Shown here: in pieces, positions 61,736-64,000 of the stretch | Layout of the letters: each line of letters begins with the position of its first letter | How positions within the stretch are numbered: the first letter of the stretch is position 1 | Origin: Bacteroidales bacterium | Lineage (GTDB): Bacteria; Bacteroidota; Bacteroidia; Bacteroidales; Tenuifilaceae | Assembly (NCBI GenBank): GCA_020636835.1 | Contig: JACJXC010000005.1 | Coordinates: 1 to 64,000, forward strand | Direction: 5' to 3' | DNA: 64,000 nt | The notes under the pieces: model-generated | Told to the model about the DNA's origin: nothing | Database searches by the model: none | What the model saw: the letters and a program-made list of their open reading frames with translations, nothing else | Translations under genes and position numbers: made by a program

Positions 61736-62905
61736 ATGGAAAACAAGGATTTAGCCTACATTATTGAACACAATACCCGGGTAATACTTCCCAACTTTGG
61801 GGCTTTCCTTCAAAAAGATAGCAATAGCCCATTCAAACCCGAAATTATCACATTTAGCCCATTCCTAAAATACAACGACAATATTCTGGAGGAATGCTAC
61901 GCGAAACTCAAAGAAACCTCCAAGGATGAAGCCATACGTCAGGTAAAATTATTCATTGAACAAATTAAAACCATAATAGACTCGGGGCAACCCTACCCCA
62001 TCGAGGGCATTGGAACACTATCCAGGAATGACCGCGGAGCAATTGTGTTTTTTCCAGAGGGAGCACCCATTCCTACAATACCTAGTTCTAAACCAGAAAA
62101 AAAAGTTGTAGAAATCGCAAAAGCAGATAGCAACACCCCAAATATTGTAAAAGGAGATGCAAAGGATGCAAAAAAAACAAAAATAGAACCAGAGCCCAGT
62201 AACAAAAAACCGAACAACCCGAGTACCGACACCCCAACAATAGATAAATCAAATGCCAAAAATACGAGCGCCACAGAACCCATCGATATAGTACAAGTAC
62301 CAAATAAGCAATACACCGCATCGAAACCAGAAAATATGCCTAAACACAAAAAAAAATCGATTCTAAAAACAGTACTTCTTTACTTTGGAATTTCGCTGGC
62401 TGCAATCATAGCTATTGCTTTCATACTTAGAGAGTTTATACAAAACAGCGGATCGACCCCTGAAAAAACAGAAACACCAATAGCCCTTGACAGCAACGCA
62501 AAAGCCATTCGGGTCAATAACAGCATTAGCACCCCACAACCCAGCGATGAAATAGACAAGGCTTTTGAAACCATGAATCCCAACGGAAACCCGGAACACC
62601 CACTAGCCGACGATAGCATGGATAAAGTTGAACAATCGATAGAGCAATCGGTGATAGAAAACGCCACCATGCAGCATCAAACCAAAGAACAGTTCCACCT
62701 GGTGGTGGGAAGTTTTAAGGATATGTCGAATGCTGAACAGTACGCAAAACAGTTGCAAAACGAGGGCTATAAATCGGCTGTAATAGCTCAGAGCAGTGGA
62801 ATAAAATCGGTTACAATTGGATCGTTTGCCACCAAGGAGGAGGCCAATTCCGAGAAGAATAAACTAGTTAAAAAATTTCCCAGCATCTGGATAATTAAAA
62901 AATAG
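61736..62905 (+). CDS. HU-like (CCDC81-type) / SPOR domain membrane protein
   Basis: A 389-residue protein. Residues ~1-115 resemble the HU-CCDC81 domains (VILPNFGAFLQK, GIGTLSRNDRGAIVFFPEG). A low-complexity Lys/Pro/Thr linker and a single membrane helix (about 207-230) follow, then a second linker and a C-terminal SPOR domain (about 318-389, FHLVVGSFKDMSNAEQYAKQL). SPOR domains bind denuded glycan at division septa, so the protein probably links a cytoplasmic HU-like domain to the division-site cell wall. It is adjacent to the metallopeptidase gene (two-base gap). Confidence 0.85.
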   Translation: MENKDLAYIIEHNTRVILPNFGAFLQKDSNSPFKPEIITFSPFLKYNDNILEECYAKLKETSKDEAIRQVKLFIEQIKTIIDSGQPYPIEGIGTLSRNDRGAIVFFPEGAPIPTIPSSKPEKKVVEIAKADSNTPNIVKGDAKDAKKTKIEPEPSNKKPNNPSTDTPTIDKSNAKNTSATEPIDIVQVPNKQYTASKPENMPKHKKKSILKTVLLYFGISLAAIIAIAFILREFIQNSGSTPEKTETPIALDSNAKAIRVNNSISTPQPSDEIDKAFETMNPNGNPEHPLADDSMDKVEQSIEQSVIENATMQHQTKEQFHLVVGSFKDMSNAEQYAKQLQNEGYKSAVIAQSSGIKSVTIGSFATKEEANSEKNKLVKKFPSIWIIKK

Positions 62906-62907
62906 CG

Positions 62908-63621
62908 ATGGCTCCGAAAGAACAGGTTTGCAACTACCCGGAGCTCGGGGAGGTTGCCTACAAGCGGAACTACCGAGCCCGACGGCTTAGCATCAGGATT
63001 AAAAGGACTGGAGAAGTAAAAATTACCATCCCGGGCACATTACCCTTTGCAACTGCCGAGGACTTTGTACTATCGAAATCGGAATGGATAACCGAAAAAG
63101 TTCAAGAGATTAAGGGCAAAGGGGAATATACCATCATGGATGGTTTTGCCACCAAAGAGCATACGCTACACTATAAGGCCTGCAATCAATCCAAGATCAG
63201 GATACTTTACAACCGCCCCAGAATAGAAATACTCCATCCCAGCGAAACAAGCATCGATCACAGTGCGGTACAAATTGTGGCCAAAAAGGCCATAGAACTC
63301 GCATACCGAATCGAAGCCAAGGAGTACCTACCCCAAAGGCTCCAGTACCTAGCCCAAGCAATGAGCTTTAAGTACAGTAAAGTTACAATACGCAATACCG
63401 TTAGCCGTTGGGGAAGTTGCTCGGCCAAAAACAGCATAAGCCTTAGCCTACACCTTATGAAACTGCCTCCCGAACTCATCGATTACGTTTTACTGCACGA
63501 GTTGTGCCATACCGAACAAAAGAATCATGGGCCTAAATTCTGGGAGCTGCTCAACCAAAAAACCGAAGGACGAGCCAAACAGTTGGCCAAAGAGGTAAAA
63601 AACTATAGTACAAGAATATAG
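62908..63621 (+). CDS. YgjP-like (DUF45) zinc metallopeptidase
   Basis: A 237-residue protein of the YgjP/DUF45 family. The HExxH motif is HELCH near residue 196, followed by the third ligand region KNHGPKFWELL. TIRNTVSRWGSCSAKNSISLSLHLMKLP is the conserved W-G-S-C segment of the family. Related domains occur as SprT-like or M48-like proteases; the substrate is unknown. Its stop abuts the next gene's ATG with no gap. Confidence 0.92.
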   Translation: MAPKEQVCNYPELGEVAYKRNYRARRLSIRIKRTGEVKITIPGTLPFATAEDFVLSKSEWITEKVQEIKGKGEYTIMDGFATKEHTLHYKACNQSKIRILYNRPRIEILHPSETSIDHSAVQIVAKKAIELAYRIEAKEYLPQRLQYLAQAMSFKYSKVTIRNTVSRWGSCSAKNSISLSLHLMKLPPELIDYVLLHELCHTEQKNHGPKFWELLNQKTEGRAKQLAKEVKNYSTRI

Positions 63622-64000
63622 ATGAAATTAGTTACAACACTGCTCCTAGTCGCAAGCATCGGTATTACCACAGCCCAAACCTTCACGGGCAAACAGCTAT
63701 CCGATGCCGCCATGGAGCTTACAAAACAGGATGTTAGTTACGACCCCAGCTACTTCCGAATAGCCTACCCGCTTGGCGATGTTCCGGCCAACAAGGGCGT
63801 ATGCACCGATGTTATCATCAGAGCCTACCGCAAACTGGGAATCGACTTGCAACGAGAGGTTCACGAAGACATGAAAGCAAACTTCCATCGTTACCCCAAA
63901 AACTGGGGTCTAAAGAAACCCGATCCCAATATCGACCACCGCAGAGTTCCCAACCTGATGGTATTCTTCGCTCGGTTTGGCCGGGTGAAGACCATATCGC
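63622..64000 (+). CDS. DUF1287 family protein, 3'-truncated by the window edge
   Basis: The first 126 codons of an exported protein with a signal peptide ending near TTAQ (residue 19). SYDPSYFRIAYPLGDVPANKGVCTDVIIRAYRKLGIDLQ, given here only as landmarks YPLGDVP and GVCTDVIIRAYR, and later NIDHRRVPNLMVFF are characteristic of DUF1287, an NlpC/P60-like amidase relative with a likely catalytic Cys in GVCTD. It is immediately downstream of the metallopeptidase gene. The end is outside the window. Confidence 0.88.
   Translation, partial: MKLVTTLLLVASIGITTAQTFTGKQLSDAAMELTKQDVSYDPSYFRIAYPLGDVPANKGVCTDVIIRAYRKLGIDLQREVHEDMKANFHRYPKNWGLKKPDPNIDHRRVPNLMVFFARFGRVKTIS

Noticed and set aside
1..64000. 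CRISPR arrays, insertion sequences, prophage or integrase genes, toxin-antitoxin or defence systems
   Set aside because: No regularly spaced repeats, transposase, integrase, nuclease-defence or toxin families were recognised; the XRE protein is paired with DUF2975, not with a toxin.

Overview
The window reads as chromosomal DNA of a member of the Bacteroidota, most likely a Bacteroidales/Marinilabiliales-type anaerobe. Supporting signs are many TAnnTTTG -7 boxes, some with TTTG/TTG 19-21 nt upstream, almost no Shine-Dalgarno sequences, family-restricted proteins (DUF3822, a DUF6132-like protein, DUF2975 with an XRE regulator, an HU-like/SPOR protein), a SecA of about 1,100 residues, and the futalosine-pathway enzyme MqnA. 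No phage, insertion sequence or CRISPR array was seen. Two tRNA genes are present, Asp(GTC) and Ser(CGA).

Layout. 1-8.5 kb: the end of an M1 aminopeptidase, a chemoreceptor gene split by an in-frame TAA, an outer-membrane barrel protein, a GT51 glycan polymerase with a long periplasmic N-terminus, and an FAH-family enzyme. 8.6-10.9 kb: an envelope-stress unit (ECF sigma factor, zinc-finger anti-sigma factor, two Spy/ZraP-like periplasmic proteins). Both the sigma and the anti-sigma gene are preceded by the same 27-nt motif, a good candidate for the promoter this sigma factor reads. 11-13.3 kb: a HAMP sensor with no output domain, one base from a TrkH potassium channel gene. 13.4-21 kb: tRNA-Asp, rsmD, DUF3822, a pilin-like protein, a RecD-like helicase, sfsA, a TPR lipoprotein-like protein, and a stand-alone trpB behind a classical Trp-Trp leader-peptide attenuator. 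20.8-33.6 kb: nitroreductase, Rossmann protein, gamma-glutamyltransferase, a large Cache/HAMP/GAF/PAS sensor, GNAT-nfeD-corA-mqnA, purB and an MsbA-like exporter. 33.7-43.4 kb: tRNA-Ser, a small membrane protein, the DUF2975/XRE pair with a 14-bp-arm palindrome over its promoter, secA-argS, a GNAT, ffh and folD. 43.4-48.7 kb: an AT-rich surface-polysaccharide cluster (two methyltransferases, glycosyltransferase, flippase, deacetylase).

48.7-60.4 kb: a GAF/PAS sensor, then a ten-gene chemotaxis-type operon on the minus strand. In transcription order it holds a response regulator, a 591-residue helical protein with a CheZ-like D-x-x-x-Q motif, a STAS protein, CheY, CheA, CheW, CheR, a histidine-kinase-like protein whose H-box histidine is Asn, CheD and CheB. 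It has a clear promoter and a clear terminator. The helical protein, the kinase-like protein, the neighbouring PAS sensor and the broken chemoreceptor all end in a similar [VS]-[ED]-[VL]-F tail, suggesting a shared docking signal. 60.5-64 kb: a Crp/Fnr regulator with a response regulator, an HU-like/SPOR protein, a YgjP-type metallopeptidase and the start of a DUF1287 protein.

The best candidates for undescribed biology are the candidate phosphatase, the pseudo-kinase and the shared tail in the chemotaxis system, the ECF promoter pair, the palindromic operator of the DUF2975/XRE pair, and the attenuated orphan trpB.
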